A program made the position numbers and the translations under genes. A stretch of 64,000 nt of DNA from Phytophthora colocasiae (taxonomy: Eukaryota; Oomycota; Peronosporomycetes; Peronosporales; Peronosporaceae): the NCBI GenBank assembly GCA_018806915.1, contig JAGKQI010000101.1, positions 1,736,001-1,800,000 of the forward strand, given 5' to 3'. Below, piece after piece: positions 1 to 10,285 of this stretch. Below the pieces are notes generated by a model. It had not been told where the DNA came from. It was given only the letters and a program-made list of their open reading frames with translations, and ran no database searches. Positions within the stretch are counted from its first letter, which is position 1. Every line of letters begins with the position of its first letter.

Positions 1-486
1 GATGACAAGAACAACACGCAACACCCCGACTCTTCCGACACCAGCAACGGCAGGTTCTTCTGGAAGTTCGACTGTACCGATGGCTTTGTTCATGCCACTC
101 GCTGCTCCGCAGTTGAAGAGCACTTCGCATGCCGCCTTAGTGCGGTGGCGGAAACTTCGACGCGAGTACGAGGACGAGGTGGCGATGAGATGCAATAACG
201 ACACGGATAAAAATGGCGGAGGTGCTTGTCAGTGTGAAGAAGTCGTTCGACAAGCGACTTCTTGGAGTTTGGTGTGACTTCGACTGGAATGTCAACGTTG
301 ATACCGTCAGTGATGATTTCATCCTGACAAAAATTGACGAAATCATTTCGTCAGTCAAGAACAACTCTGTTCCAGACGTCGCGACTGTGTTCAAGGAAAA
401 TGTAACTATCGACATGACCGAGAGCGACGTAAAAGAGCGCATAATGCAATTTTTGCTCGAAGCAGAGAATTCATAGAGGAACAAGG

Positions 487-1011
487 TTGGCAAGAGTTTT
501 TCACCGGAAACGAAGGCTCCGTCTGAAGTGCAAGTTATTGATGGAGTCACTCCAACCGCGCAGCTTGCGTGACGAGGTGACAACCACAGTCAAGTATCAG
601 GCTAGAGTGGCCAAGGATTGTGAGAAGGAGCTGTTCAAGCTCATACTGGCGAAAGCATTTGAACAGGACCGTGACTTTCAGCGTCGTAAACGCTCACGGA
701 CGAAAGACCAGAGCGACCGCAAGAGGAAAGACAACACGAACGACAGTGAATCGCCCCAACCTCGGCTTAAACACCGGAAAGTGGAAAAGTTTAACGGCAA
801 ACAGCCCGCTAAGGCTGCTTCCTGGAAGCAGAATAATGGGAAGGCAGTAGACTCTAAGCCGCCAACCGGTGGGTGCCTCAAATGTAAAGGGGACCACTGG
901 CTCACTCGGTGTCCAAGTGCAACTGAAGACGAGAAGAAAGTTCTTTTGCGTGAGATGCATGAACGCCGCGACAGTAATAAAGGCTCGAAACGCCCCAAGA
1001 CTGAGGCGTGA
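487..1011 (+). pseudogene. gag relic with CCHC zinc knuckle
   Basis: An open frame of 174 codons, rich in Lys and Arg, ends with a retroviral-type zinc knuckle. The Cys-Cys-His-Cys spacing is seen in CLKCKGDHWLTRC near residues 130-142. It is the nucleocapsid end of gag and would bind the element's RNA. The capsid part upstream (before 487) is broken; an open frame at 213-476 may be a remnant of it. There is no credible start codon context for an independent gene. Confidence 0.7.
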
Positions 1012-1039
1012 AGGTTGAAGCGCATCAAGGACTGTCTCT

Positions 1040-1639
1040 GAACACGACAAGATTATTGTCCTCGAAGAGAGACTGTCCATGCCCCTATTGCGCGGATACT
1101 GGGGCCGAAAAGAGCATCATCAGTGCTCGCAATTTGATGGAGCTTCAGAAGTTGGGTGGTCTTGTGAAACCACCACGCTGACTAAACCCACTATTTGCAA
1201 GACTGTGGGCGGGCACACGATTCAATCCAAGGAATCTGTGCAATTACAGATCATGATCCATACTGCGGCTGGGCCTGTGAGACCCGTTAAACCGTATGAG
1301 GTTCTAGTGATTCAGGAGAATGAAGATGAGTTTATCGTGGGCGAGGATATACTTAACGATTTGGGTATCAGCATCGATAGGCAGCTGGAGCAGTTAGCTG
1401 AACAAACCTCAGCGAATGACGACGATCCTATAACAGTTGAAAACGACTTCTGCAGTGGTTGCACACCTGACCGAGAGGTCCGTCAGGCTGTTGAAGGAAT
1501 GATTGCTACAGCTCTTGAGAATGGTTTCCCGGTCGAAAAGGAAGACAAACTGCGCACAATTGTCTACATGTACGATATTTGGAGGCTTGTCTTGGACCAG
1601 ATCCACCGGCAAAGGTGCCACCACTCGAAATACGATTGA
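1040..1639 (+). pseudogene. Retroviral-type aspartic protease relic
   Basis: Around 1098-1130, in a frame different from the longest open one, the sequence reads CADTGAEKSII, a DTG-type aspartic protease active site of Ty3/gypsy elements. The following frame (1079-1639) contains EDEFIVGEDILNDLGI, matching the second conserved protease block (hydrophobic-G-x-D-x-L). The two blocks lie in different frames, so at least one frameshift separates them. Confidence 0.6.
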
Positions 1640-2270
1640 AGAAGGGCTCTACCCCATTTCTGATGCAAGCCGAGAGCGTATCCACTTCACATAAGAAAGT
1701 TTCTACGGGAGTTTAATGAGGAGCTAGTACGATTGGGGTGGGCAGGTACGAAAATTCCTCAAGTCGATGGGCCTGTCCAGCGTTGCTCGTCAAGAAGCCT
1801 GGCAAAGGGTGAGCTACGACAGACAAGTGACTATCGACCGCTGAATGCCATGACGGAACCCATTGCAGGCGTGATGCCTATCTTACAGGTGATTACAGAG
1901 CACGTGAAAGACATGCTGTTCTTCGGTTTATTCGACTTCAAAAGGATTTTGGCAGCTTCCGTTGGCAAAGGCAAGTCAGGAATTGCTGAGTTACATGACA
2001 GATGCAAAAGTGTGCACTCCAACTCGCGTCCCTCAAGGATGCAGTGACGCAGCGCTGCACTTTCAACGAACTATGGAGAGTTGTTTTGAGAAGCTGCTAT
2101 ACAAACATCTACTGATTTGGATCGACGACTTACTGCTGTACGCGAAAGACGTTGACACATATCTGGAGAAATTGGAGGAACTGTTTACACTGATGAATGA
2201 CTTCGGCCTCCAAGTTGAGCGCCTCGAAGTCGTCTCTTTTCCAACGCTCGGTGAAATGGTGCGGTAAGAT
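1640..2270 (+). pseudogene. Reverse transcriptase relic
   Basis: Conserved RT blocks occur in several frames: DYRPLNAMT near 1830, a VPQGCSDA block near 2028, and IWIDDLLLYA near 2117, which is the YxDD catalytic box with Trp-Ile in place of Tyr-x. Two catalytic Asp residues are still present, but the blocks are split over three frames (1733-2047, 1962-2267 and 2197 onward). It cannot make an active enzyme. Confidence 0.8.
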
Positions 2271-3492
2271 CATAGATGGCGAAGGAGTTCGTCATGACCC
2301 AGGACGAGTTACAGTACTGCGTTCAATGCCGTTACCCACTACTGCCGGAGACCTACAGCAATTCCTCTGTGCGTGCAATTGGTTACGTGACAGTCTTATA
2401 GGCTATGCTGGAAACGTGAAAGTGCTGCAGAAGCGTCTTGATGTGACTCTGGGATCAGGTAAAAGGACGAAGCGTGCTGCAGCACGACTACCAGTGGAGT
2501 TTACTGATAATGAACGCGATGCATCTGCTAGAGTAAAGGAGTGCTTGGCGAGTGCTGCTATGTTGGCGCACCCCAGCAATGACGGAGTACTGTCGGTGTT
2601 CACAGATGCTTCTGACGAAGCGTGGAGTGTTATCGTGACGGACGTTGAACAATGGAGGAACGACAAAACGGTTGCATCACAGAAGCATCGACTGTTGCAT
2701 TGCCTTAGTGGGACGTTCTCAGGTTCACAAGAAAACTGGTCCGTCATTGAGAAAGAGGCATTTGCCATTGTGGCAGCTTGTGATAAGCTACCACACCTTC
2801 TTCTCCGGCCAGCAGGTTTTCGTCTATTCTGTGACCATCGCAATTTGATACACGTTTTCGCCCCCGATGAAACAGTGAAGAAGCACATACGAGGAAAGTT
2901 ACTTCGCTGGGCTATGAAACTTGGAGAGTTCCGCTACGAGATTCATCACATCGCCGGCGAAGACAACGTCTGGGCTGACATGGTATCCCGATGGACACGC
3001 CCAACAACGACACTCAGCGTGCGTCGAGTGACGACTCCGCAGACAGCAGCAACAAGAACGGTTACAGCTGCGACCTCCTCGACGATGACAATTTTGTTTG
3101 GCCCACAATGGACAGCATATCGGCTGCCCAGCAGCAGTTTAGCAACCTGTCTGAACGGAGAACTTTGGATAAAAGGTGACGACGGGGTGATACGAAAAGA
3201 CAAGCGCTTGTGGATCCCTTCAGAGGCTGTAAACCTTCTCCGTCGCTTGTGTATCATTGCACATTGGCCCATAAGGTCACTGAGGTCGAGATGCTATGTT
3301 GGCGCATCTTGGCCGCATCTTTCACATACCTCACCTTCGAGAATGTGTGGACAAGTTCTTGGCGAGCTGCCTCTGTGCTACCATGTAAAGGGGGAAGGTA
3401 GCAAGGCCATGGAGCGAAACATATCGGTGCAACGAGCGAAATCAAGCGTTGCATTGGGACTTTGTACCTTGGCGAATCTTTCGGTCAATTGA
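2197..3492 (+). pseudogene. RT thumb, RNase H and degraded integrase zinc finger
   Basis: An open frame of 431 codons. It starts in the RT thumb/connection, where VKWCGKIIDGEGV is typical of gypsy RT, and continues into RNase H with VFTDASDEAW, IEKEAFAIV, FCDHRNL and ADMVSRW, the four standard gypsy RNase H blocks. After about residue 270 the sequence should become the HHCC integrase zinc finger, but this is scrambled by frameshifts between about 3230 and 3410. Confidence 0.8.
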
Positions 3493-3544
3493 AATACCTA
3501 CTGGTGTTGAAGGACGATGCAAGTCATTACTCTGAACTCGTCAA

Positions 3545-4024
3545 ATGCGAATCGCCTACAAGCACTGTTGCAGCAGACGCTCTCATGGACTGGCACAGTC
3601 GCTTTGGAATTCCCAGAGATTGATTAGTGATGACCAAGGAACTCACTTCAAGAACGAAGTGATGGAGGAACTCTGTACTAGACTCAAGTGCAAGCAAATC
3701 TTCTCACCTACATACAGCCCATGGATCAACGGGTCTGTTGAACGCGTGAATCGAGATATATTGCAAGTGTTACGGGTTTTAATCCTAGACTACAAGATCA
3801 ACCACCGAGACTGGCCAAGGTTGATTCCAGTGGTACAGGCCAGCCTCAAACATACTGCCGTGCCGTCATTGGCTGGTAAAACGCCAGGCGAGTTGTTTAC
3901 TGGTCTAGACCCCGTCACCACTGCAAGCCGTATACCTCCGGGCCTGAAGTCAACCCAAGTGTGCAACCAACGCGCACTTCAGCAGAGATTGAGGAGAGCT
4001 TGGCGCGACTACGTGCAAGTGTGA
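3545..4024 (+). pseudogene. Integrase catalytic core relic
   Basis: A frame of 159 codons contains LISDDQGTHF, carrying the second catalytic Asp, and WINGSVERVNRDIL, carrying the catalytic Glu of the DD35E triad. The first Asp lies upstream in a broken stretch. The fragment is typical of Ty3/gypsy integrase and would have inserted the cDNA into host chromatin. Confidence 0.8.
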
Positions 4025-4115
4025 GAGACATGCACAGGGCAGTTGAAGACGTCCGCTAAAACAAACGCTACTCAACAAGAAGAAGGAACGTGGCGACAAC
4101 ATCATCAACTTCAAT

Positions 4116-4601
4116 GTGGGCGACTATGTACTGCGATCACGTGTCGATGAGAAGAGACAGACAAAACTGCTCGTCACGTGGCTTGGCCCATACGCGGTAA
4201 CAGCAGCAGAACCGCGTGACGTGTTCAAGGTCAAGCATCTTGTCACTGGCGAGGAACTTGTTGTACATGCCTCGCGGCTTAAGTTCTTCGCCGACAAGGA
4301 CCTAACAGTTACTGAGGAGCTCCTGGAGCACGTGGCTGCCCAGGGCATCATGCTTCGCGTGCGCGAGCTGATGAAACACCGTTGGAACGACCGGAGTCGT
4401 TGCTACGAAATCCTTGTCGGGTGGCATGGATTAGAAGCAATAGAGGACTCGTGGGAACCTCTAGCAGCCCTACACAAAGACGTGAGTACGTTAGTGGAAG
4501 GCTATGTTGCGAAATGCAAAGACGCTAAGCTAGCATCTCAAAGCGCTAGAAGCGATGCCAAAGCGGCAATGACCATGTATACATGTATATCCTTGGTATA
4601 A
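4116..4601 (+). pseudogene. Integrase C-terminus with chromodomain
   Basis: The frame opens with the GPY-like block (LVTWLGPYAVT, then VVHASRLKFF) found at the C-terminus of gypsy integrases. It ends in a chromodomain: the core reads YEILVGWHGLEAIEDSWEP, matching the pattern Y-x-V-x-W-x-G and the D-S-W-E-P block. In chromoviruses this domain directs integration to particular chromatin. It is the best preserved part of the element. Confidence 0.8.
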
Positions 4602-4857
4602 CGACTGTATAGTCACTAAATAAAGGTTGTTCCTTGATTTTGTGATTATAATGGTCAATATCTTGGGTGATGTGCAGGTCAAGTTAACTTCAACGGCAAC
4701 GTGTTGAAGTTGAACCAATTATGTACCCGTGAGTGGTGCTGACGTGATGGTGACTCATGATACGTTGGCCATAACGTCATACAGTGATGATTCACCGTAA
4801 TCAAATTTGTACAAGCAAATATTTGACCGTGTTGGCAGATTGGGCTTGAAGGGGGAC

Positions 4858-5216
4858 TGTAGTGGGTCGTGGTGTGAAAGCCCAACCATGCCCACGCAAT
4901 GCAGTCGGGTACGACAACAATGTTGACCGGCATCATGTGGTTGCAGTCAGCCACATTGATGTGGCTCAGAGGACAATGGCGTTGAAGTTGAGCACCTACT
5001 GTTAAGTCATTGTGGTTTAACGCTCTACTGGCTGTTCTCCTGAGTTGTTCGTCTACCCAAGCTGGCACAGTTGAAGTTTTATCGTATAGAATACCATCAC
5101 TAGGACGCTGGTGATGGTAGTGTAGCGTAGCAAGTCGGGATACATGTTTTAGTTTTCTCAGTTTCATTTTTGACAGCTCGTCGACAGCTCAATACACTCG
5201 GCGATAATACTTTACA
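4858..5216 (+). repeat. Candidate LTR of the first gypsy element
   Basis: A run of G with flanking A (4848-4856) looks like a polypurine tract, followed almost directly by TGTA. A stretch of 359 bases later the sequence ends TTTACA at 5211-5216, giving TGTA...TACA inverted ends. No second copy is visible because the left end of the element is outside the window, so the call depends on motifs alone. Confidence 0.35.
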
Positions 5217-5237
5217 GGAAGTGCCAGCTTCTTTCGA

Positions 5238-6152
5238 GTGTCTTTGGGTTTTCTTTCGAGCGCTACCTACTACAAAACGGAAAAGACGATCCCGGTGAAG
5301 CTGGTGAAGAAAACCCGTGAAACCACAACGACGATCGCAGTGCCGAACGATGACGGTGACGAATATGTGCGTTCCAAAGATGGTTTACCGACTGCAAAAG
5401 TTCGGGTGAATCGCAATTGGAAGGACATTAAGCTCGATAGCTGTGCGCGATACACAGTTGCCGGCACAGAATGGATGCAACATGGGGACCGACTGGACGT
5501 TGAGCCACCAGTGGACTTTGTCGAAGGGATCGGTGGATTCTTGTTGGACGTTGTTGGTATGTGGTGGTTCCATATGCAAACGGTGTTTGGAGAAACTGTT
5601 TGTGTGGATGCGTGCATTGTGGATGGATGCGACGACGAGTTCTTGCTGGGTGTGGACTTCCTGAAGCAACACAATGCCAAACTGGATTTCGAGCGCAATG
5701 AACTGACGTATCGAGAGAAGCAACGAAGATTCATTATACCCTTCCGGACGAACGAAATAATTGATGACGGCGCGAGGGCACGCATTGCAAAGGTTCGGAT
5801 GACGAGACGTACACAGTTGACTGGAAATGCCGTAACGCCTGTTGAAGTATCGGTTGCTGCTGCGGACGGTGAACTTGGCATGTTTGTGCCAACGCGATGT
5901 ACAGGAGCAGTGATGTTGGCCTCAACGGTAACACGAGCGAAGAACGGTAAAGCAGTAGTACCCATGATCAACGCAGCACCAGGAAGAACGAAGTTACCCT
6001 CGAAGAAAGAGCTTGGAGTCTGGATACCAATTGATGATGACATGGAAGTCCTTGAAATCAATGGTGAATCGAGTGAAGACTTGGCTGAACGGAATAAGCA
6101 GTCAAGAACCTCTCAAAGACGAAGACAACGTAAGGATCGGTGTGGAGGATGA
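5238..6152 (+). CDS. Retrotransposon aspartic protease frame
   Basis: 304 codons. Residues around 70-80 read KLDSCARYTVAG, which aligns with the active-site block of retroviral-type proteases but has Asp-Ser-Cys where D-T/S-G is usual. About 60 residues on, DEFLLGVDFL matches the second conserved block of gypsy proteases. The 3' end overlaps the pol frame by 140 bases in another frame, an arrangement that in many retroelements implies frameshifting. The listed start is the open-frame limit; the true N-terminus was probably made as part of a gag-protease precursor. Confidence 0.65.
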   Translation: MSLGFLSSATYYKTEKTIPVKLVKKTRETTTTIAVPNDDGDEYVRSKDGLPTAKVRVNRNWKDIKLDSCARYTVAGTEWMQHGDRLDVEPPVDFVEGIGGFLLDVVGMWWFHMQTVFGETVCVDACIVDGCDDEFLLGVDFLKQHNAKLDFERNELTYREKQRRFIIPFRTNEIIDDGARARIAKVRMTRRTQLTGNAVTPVEVSVAAADGELGMFVPTRCTGAVMLASTVTRAKNGKAVVPMINAAPGRTKLPSKKELGVWIPIDDDMEVLEINGESSEDLAERNKQSRTSQRRRQRKDRCGG

Positions 6153-9100
6153 CGACAGCCGAGAGTTGGTTCTGAAGTTGTTACGAGCCTATAGGAATCT
6201 GGTAGAGACTACGGGTGATTGTCCGCCACCGACGGCACTACCAGTAGAACATCACATTGACACAGGGGATGCTGCTCCCATCATGCTGAAGAGGAGACGA
6301 CAAGCACATGCTGACGACGCAATTATCGAGGAAAACGTAAAGAAGATGTTGGCGGCCGGAGTGATCGAGGAGGGAAACGGTGCTTGGGGTTTTCCTGTCG
6401 TATTAGTACGTAAGAAGGATGGAGAGGTCAGATTCTGCGTGGATTATCGAGCACTGAATAAAATCACACGGAAAGATGTCTATCCCTTACCACGAATTGA
6501 TGAAACGTTGGAAGCGCTTGGTGGAGCACTGTTATTCTCAACACTTGATTTGAAAGCAGGTTACTGGCAGATTCTAATGGCATTACGAGACAAAGTGAAG
6601 ACGGCTTTCATGACGAAACAGGGACTGTATCAATTCCTACGAATGCCTTTTGGACTAATGAACGCACCTTCCACGTTTCAGCGAATGATGAACGGAGTAT
6701 TGCGAGGTCTTACTTGGTCGACTTGCTTGGTGTACCTGGACGATATCGTAATCTATACGAGAGGTGGCATTGAGCGACACGTGGTCGAGCTAGCTTGTGT
6801 GTTAGAGCGACTGTCTCAAGCGGGTTTGACGCTCAAATTGAAGAAGTGTGTATTTGCAACTGAATCGATGGAGTACTTGGGCCACGAATTGTCGAAAGAA
6901 GGTGTACGACCACTGGATCGATTGGTGACTGCCGTGCGAGATTTTCCAAAGCCGAACGATGCTGTGGAAGTGAAGAGATTCGTGCATCTCGCAGGTTACT
7001 ACCGAAAATTTGTGCCAGGATTCGGTACTTTGATGGAGCCGCTGACGACGCTGCTGCGTAAGAAAGTGAAGTGGAAATGGGGAGCTTCACAAGAGGAAGC
7101 GTTCCTCGCGGTAAAGAAAATATTGACGACGAAACCGGTGTTGAGGTACCCGGATTTTCGATTGCCATTTCGATTGAGTACGGATGCTTCTACGATAGGA
7201 CTGGGAGCGAGTCTGATGCAGGATGGAGGCGACGGATGGCAACCTGTGGCTTATGCAAGTAAAGTGAACAATGACGCTGAAGCCAAGTACGGAATTACTG
7301 AGTTAGAATGTCTCGCGGTAGTATGGGCTATCAAACTTTTCAGACCCTACCTGTACGGACGACGATTTGTAGTGGTGACGGACCACGCAGCCCTGAAATG
7401 GTTGATGACTAGTACGAACCTGACGGGTAAATTACATCGCTGGGCGCTGATTCTTCAAGAATATGATTTTACTGTTGAATACCGGCCGGGCAGTACGAAT
7501 GTAGTTGCTGATGCGTTATCCAGAGCTCCGGTCGTATCGAAGACGTTGGCTGCAGCAGGACGGAGGAAACGAAAGAAGCGAGGGACGGCGGACGATCAAA
7601 CGAAGAGCACGGAGACGATTAAAGCGACGAGTACGAGTGGCGCACGTTGTATGACGACAACGGAGCAGGTTCGAAGTGCTAAGACTGGAAAACGGCAAAA
7701 GAAGAAGGACAAAAAGCTGTTACCGAACGACATACACGTGAAGAAACCAATATCGCGGAGCGAAGCATTGAAACGGACCCCTAACGAGACCAATGAGGTA
7801 CAACGAATGTATGAAGATGCTGAAGTGACCGTGAGTGGGTCGATGACTGACCGTGGACGGACAACGAAGGAAACGAGGAGCGGGTCACCAACCAAAAGCA
7901 CCTTGTCAGTTGAAGTTGCCACCACTAATGCTGATGACACACTACGAACCGAAACCAACGAAGTGACGGAGTTGCGAACGACGAACACGGTGCCGATACG
8001 AGGACCGGCGACCAGTGTAACGATTCAGCGGACGAGTACGAATGATGCGCGTTGGGGTGAACACGAACGAGCACGTGATGAACGTCAACGGAGACGGGAA
8101 CAGGGTGACACCTTGCAGTTAACGGACGAAGAAATCTGTGAAGCTCAGATGCAGAGTAAACTGGTCCAAAGATTAATCAAAGACGGCGAGTATCGAAACA
8201 TGCGAGTGACGACGAGCTACGGTATGGCTGTGATCGAAACGACGAATGGCATACGGGTGATATTACCTGCAGTGTTACGACCAATTGCATTCAAAGAATG
8301 TCATGACTCAATATGGGCTGGACACTTACGGACGACGCACACTCAAGCGAGAATTTCACAAGTGTATTGGTGGCCAAACTTGGCAAAAGACGTGAAATGC
8401 TGGATACGAGGATGTCAAGAATGTGGTAGCCGGAAAGCGAAGCCGAAAGAAATTGTACCTCCGTTGCGAAGTTTACGAGGAGGAGACGTTGGCGATCGCT
8501 GGGCATTAGACGTAGCAGGGCCCTTACCTGTTGGCGAGAACGGACAACGGTATGTGATTGCAGCGCTGGAGTACGTGACACGATATGCAGTTGCCACGAC
8601 GATGGAGACCCATGAAGCGGACAAAGTTGCGAGCTTCCTGATGAAGGAGATTGTCTTGAAGTTTGGACCTTTTAGGGAGCTGTTGACGGACGGAGCCCCA
8701 GAGTTGACGGGCAAAGTTATTGATGAGCTGGTGAGACTATTGCAGGCTCAACAGACGAATCCAGTGCCGTACCGACCTCAGATGATTGGACTAGTGGAAC
8801 GGTTCCATAGGACTTGGAAGGATTGTGTGGCGACCTACATGAGTGACGAACGGCAATGCGACTGGGATAACTGGGTGGATTTTGCTGTCTACTCATACAA
8901 CTCGGGTAAACACTCGACAGTGGCGTTGTCACCTAACGAATTGATGATGGGACGAAAGTTGAGGACACCGAACGAATTATTGCGGAGTACACATGTGACT
9001 GAAGCAGGTGACCTGTTAGAACATCATCAGAAGCTGCTAAAGACGCTGAAAGCGGGACATGAATGTGCGGAAGTGGCAAGAGAGCGCGAACAAGCTCGAC

Positions 9101-9762
9101 AAGCAAAGTACTATGATAGGAAATCAAGAACGGGACGAGACTTTGAACCAGGCGACAGAGTGTGGGTGTTTCGACCTCCGAGAGGATCGAAAGCTTCTAA
9201 ATTTGTGCACTCTTGGATCGGACCGGTACGAGTACTTGAACCCGCGGGTTATGATAACCTACTGCTACGAAGAGAAGATCAGGACGGAGGCGGGGAGCTG
9301 TTAATAGCTCATGTTTCATTTCTGGTGAGATACCACCACCCCGGCCAAGTGTTGCAAAGCGTAGGAGACGATATCATTGACGAATTGACGGATGAAGGTA
9401 CGCTTGAACGGGAATCGAGTGCAACGACGACCGGAACGACTGATCGAACAACGACGGCTCAAATTAATGAAGTCGCGGCTGGACGAGTATCAAAACGAAA
9501 GGAGCGAACAGTTCCGAGTGCGAATGAAAACGACAAACAACGTGGCATGTTGGTGGAACTTCGAAGACGACGTCGAAGGAATGCAGCCGGACAGTATGTC
9601 CTTGAGGTTGAGTTGCAGCCGCTACGTGAAGATGACGAACGAAGAAATAGTCAGCGATCTGGGCGCGAGGACGGAACGTTTTGGGTCTCAATGCGGGACT
9701 ATGAACAGTTCTTTCAAGCCGCCAGAGTCGTGGAAGACTCTGGAGAAGGAGAAGGCGTGTAA
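6013..9762 (+). CDS. Pol polyprotein: reverse transcriptase, RNase H, integrase
   Basis: 1249 codons, uninterrupted. Reverse transcriptase occupies about residues 60-300, with FCVDYRALN, LPRIDETL, STLDLKAGYWQI and the catalytic box YLDDIVIY near residue 240. RNase H follows (STDASTIGLGA near 390, ITELECLAVVWA, TDHAALKWL near 456, ADALSRAP near 508). A Thr/Lys/Arg-rich stretch of about 200 residues with no domain signature separates RNase H from integrase. Integrase has the H-x-H-C-x2-C finger (GHLRTTH, then CWIRGCQECGSRK) at about 764-807 and core residues in ALDVAGPLP, LLTDGAPEL and GLVERFHRTW. No chromodomain is visible. It would copy the RNA and integrate the cDNA in the nucleus. Confidence 0.9.
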   Translation: MESGYQLMMTWKSLKSMVNRVKTWLNGISSQEPLKDEDNVRIGVEDDDSRELVLKLLRAYRNLVETTGDCPPPTALPVEHHIDTGDAAPIMLKRRRQAHADDAIIEENVKKMLAAGVIEEGNGAWGFPVVLVRKKDGEVRFCVDYRALNKITRKDVYPLPRIDETLEALGGALLFSTLDLKAGYWQILMALRDKVKTAFMTKQGLYQFLRMPFGLMNAPSTFQRMMNGVLRGLTWSTCLVYLDDIVIYTRGGIERHVVELACVLERLSQAGLTLKLKKCVFATESMEYLGHELSKEGVRPLDRLVTAVRDFPKPNDAVEVKRFVHLAGYYRKFVPGFGTLMEPLTTLLRKKVKWKWGASQEEAFLAVKKILTTKPVLRYPDFRLPFRLSTDASTIGLGASLMQDGGDGWQPVAYASKVNNDAEAKYGITELECLAVVWAIKLFRPYLYGRRFVVVTDHAALKWLMTSTNLTGKLHRWALILQEYDFTVEYRPGSTNVVADALSRAPVVSKTLAAAGRRKRKKRGTADDQTKSTETIKATSTSGARCMTTTEQVRSAKTGKRQKKKDKKLLPNDIHVKKPISRSEALKRTPNETNEVQRMYEDAEVTVSGSMTDRGRTTKETRSGSPTKSTLSVEVATTNADDTLRTETNEVTELRTTNTVPIRGPATSVTIQRTSTNDARWGEHERARDERQRRREQGDTLQLTDEEICEAQMQSKLVQRLIKDGEYRNMRVTTSYGMAVIETTNGIRVILPAVLRPIAFKECHDSIWAGHLRTTHTQARISQVYWWPNLAKDVKCWIRGCQECGSRKAKPKEIVPPLRSLRGGDVGDRWALDVAGPLPVGENGQRYVIAALEYVTRYAVATTMETHEADKVASFLMKEIVLKFGPFRELLTDGAPELTGKVIDELVRLLQAQQTNPVPYRPQMIGLVERFHRTWKDCVATYMSDERQCDWDNWVDFAVYSYNSGKHSTVALSPNELMMGRKLRTPNELLRSTHVTEAGDLLEHHQKLLKTLKAGHECAEVAREREQARQAKYYDRKSRTGRDFEPGDRVWVFRPPRGSKASKFVHSWIGPVRVLEPAGYDNLLLRREDQDGGGELLIAHVSFLVRYHHPGQVLQSVGDDIIDELTDEGTLERESSATTTGTTDRTTTAQINEVAAGRVSKRKERTVPSANENDKQRGMLVELRRRRRRNAAGQYVLEVELQPLREDDERRNSQRSGREDGTFWVSMRDYEQFFQAARVVEDSGEGEGV

Positions 9763-10064
9763 CAGGATTAGTGCGCATCTTGAAGAGACAACGGCCAATG
9801 ATATCGGACGGGTGAATGTAGCTGCCGTGAATGATCGAAGAACGCCACAAGTTGAAGTTGGCCTTGATGGACGAACGCTAGACAATCGGGACGAAGGAGA
9901 AATAACGACTTCGGCTCACCCCGATGACGGTGATTGGCAGACGACGTCGCAAACGATGACAATTACTGGAAACGACGAAGATCTGGGTGGTTCCGACGTG
10001 GATCTCAGTCAGCCTCTTCGCATGTGGAAACGAACGATGAACGGAAGCAAGGACTCGAGTCTCA

Positions 10065-10240
10065 GTCTGGAATTTGCAACGACAACGACAGTCTGGAATT
10101 TGCAACGACAACGACAGTCTGGAATTTGCAACGACAACGACAGTCTGGAATTTGCAACGACAACGACAGTCTGGAATTTGCAACGACAACGACAGTCTGA
10201 AATTTGCAACGACAACGACAGTCTAGAATTTGCTCGACAG
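10065..10240 (+). repeat. 26-bp tandem repeat, seven units
   Basis: Units begin at 10065, 10091, 10117, 10143, 10169, 10195 and 10221. Each starts GTCTGGAATTTGCAACGACA and is completed by ACGACA; the sixth and seventh carry single changes (GTCTGAAATT, GTCTAGAATT) and the last is cut short. The unit length is not a multiple of three, so any frame reads the repeat in three phases, giving a 26-residue protein period. The frame 9392-10285 runs through it. Confidence 0.95.
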
Positions 10241-10285
10241 CGAGAGCATCGAATTGACGTTGACGGAGAGAGGCCCCGACGGTGA

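Larger units (their letters stand above)
1..4857 (+). mobile_element. Decayed Ty3/gypsy retrotransposon with chromodomain
   Basis: The order gag zinc knuckle, aspartic protease, reverse transcriptase, RNase H, integrase, chromodomain is preserved on the + strand, which is the Ty3/gypsy chromovirus-like order. The reading frame is broken many times, so no full polyprotein can be made. The left end lies outside the window. A purine run (4848-4856) followed by TGTA at 4858 could be the polypurine tract and the start of the 3' LTR. This is an old, inactive copy; the domain pieces are listed separately. Confidence 0.85.
5217..10285 (+). mobile_element. Ty3/gypsy retrotransposon lacking gag
   Basis: Two long overlapping frames encode a protease (5238-6152) and a pol polyprotein with RT, RNase H and integrase (6013-9762). 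Neither has an internal stop, so the copy is much younger than the one to its left. No gag frame is present; the element begins directly after the neighbouring candidate LTR, so the 5' part is probably lost. A tandem repeat closes the 3' end. No LTR could be recognised on either side. Confidence 0.8.

Noticed and set aside
5270..6061. Minus-strand open frame of 263 codons
   Set aside because: Antisense to the retroelement protease frame, without any recognisable domain.
10065..10240. CRISPR-like array
   Set aside because: The units are contiguous without unique spacers, and the window is eukaryotic.
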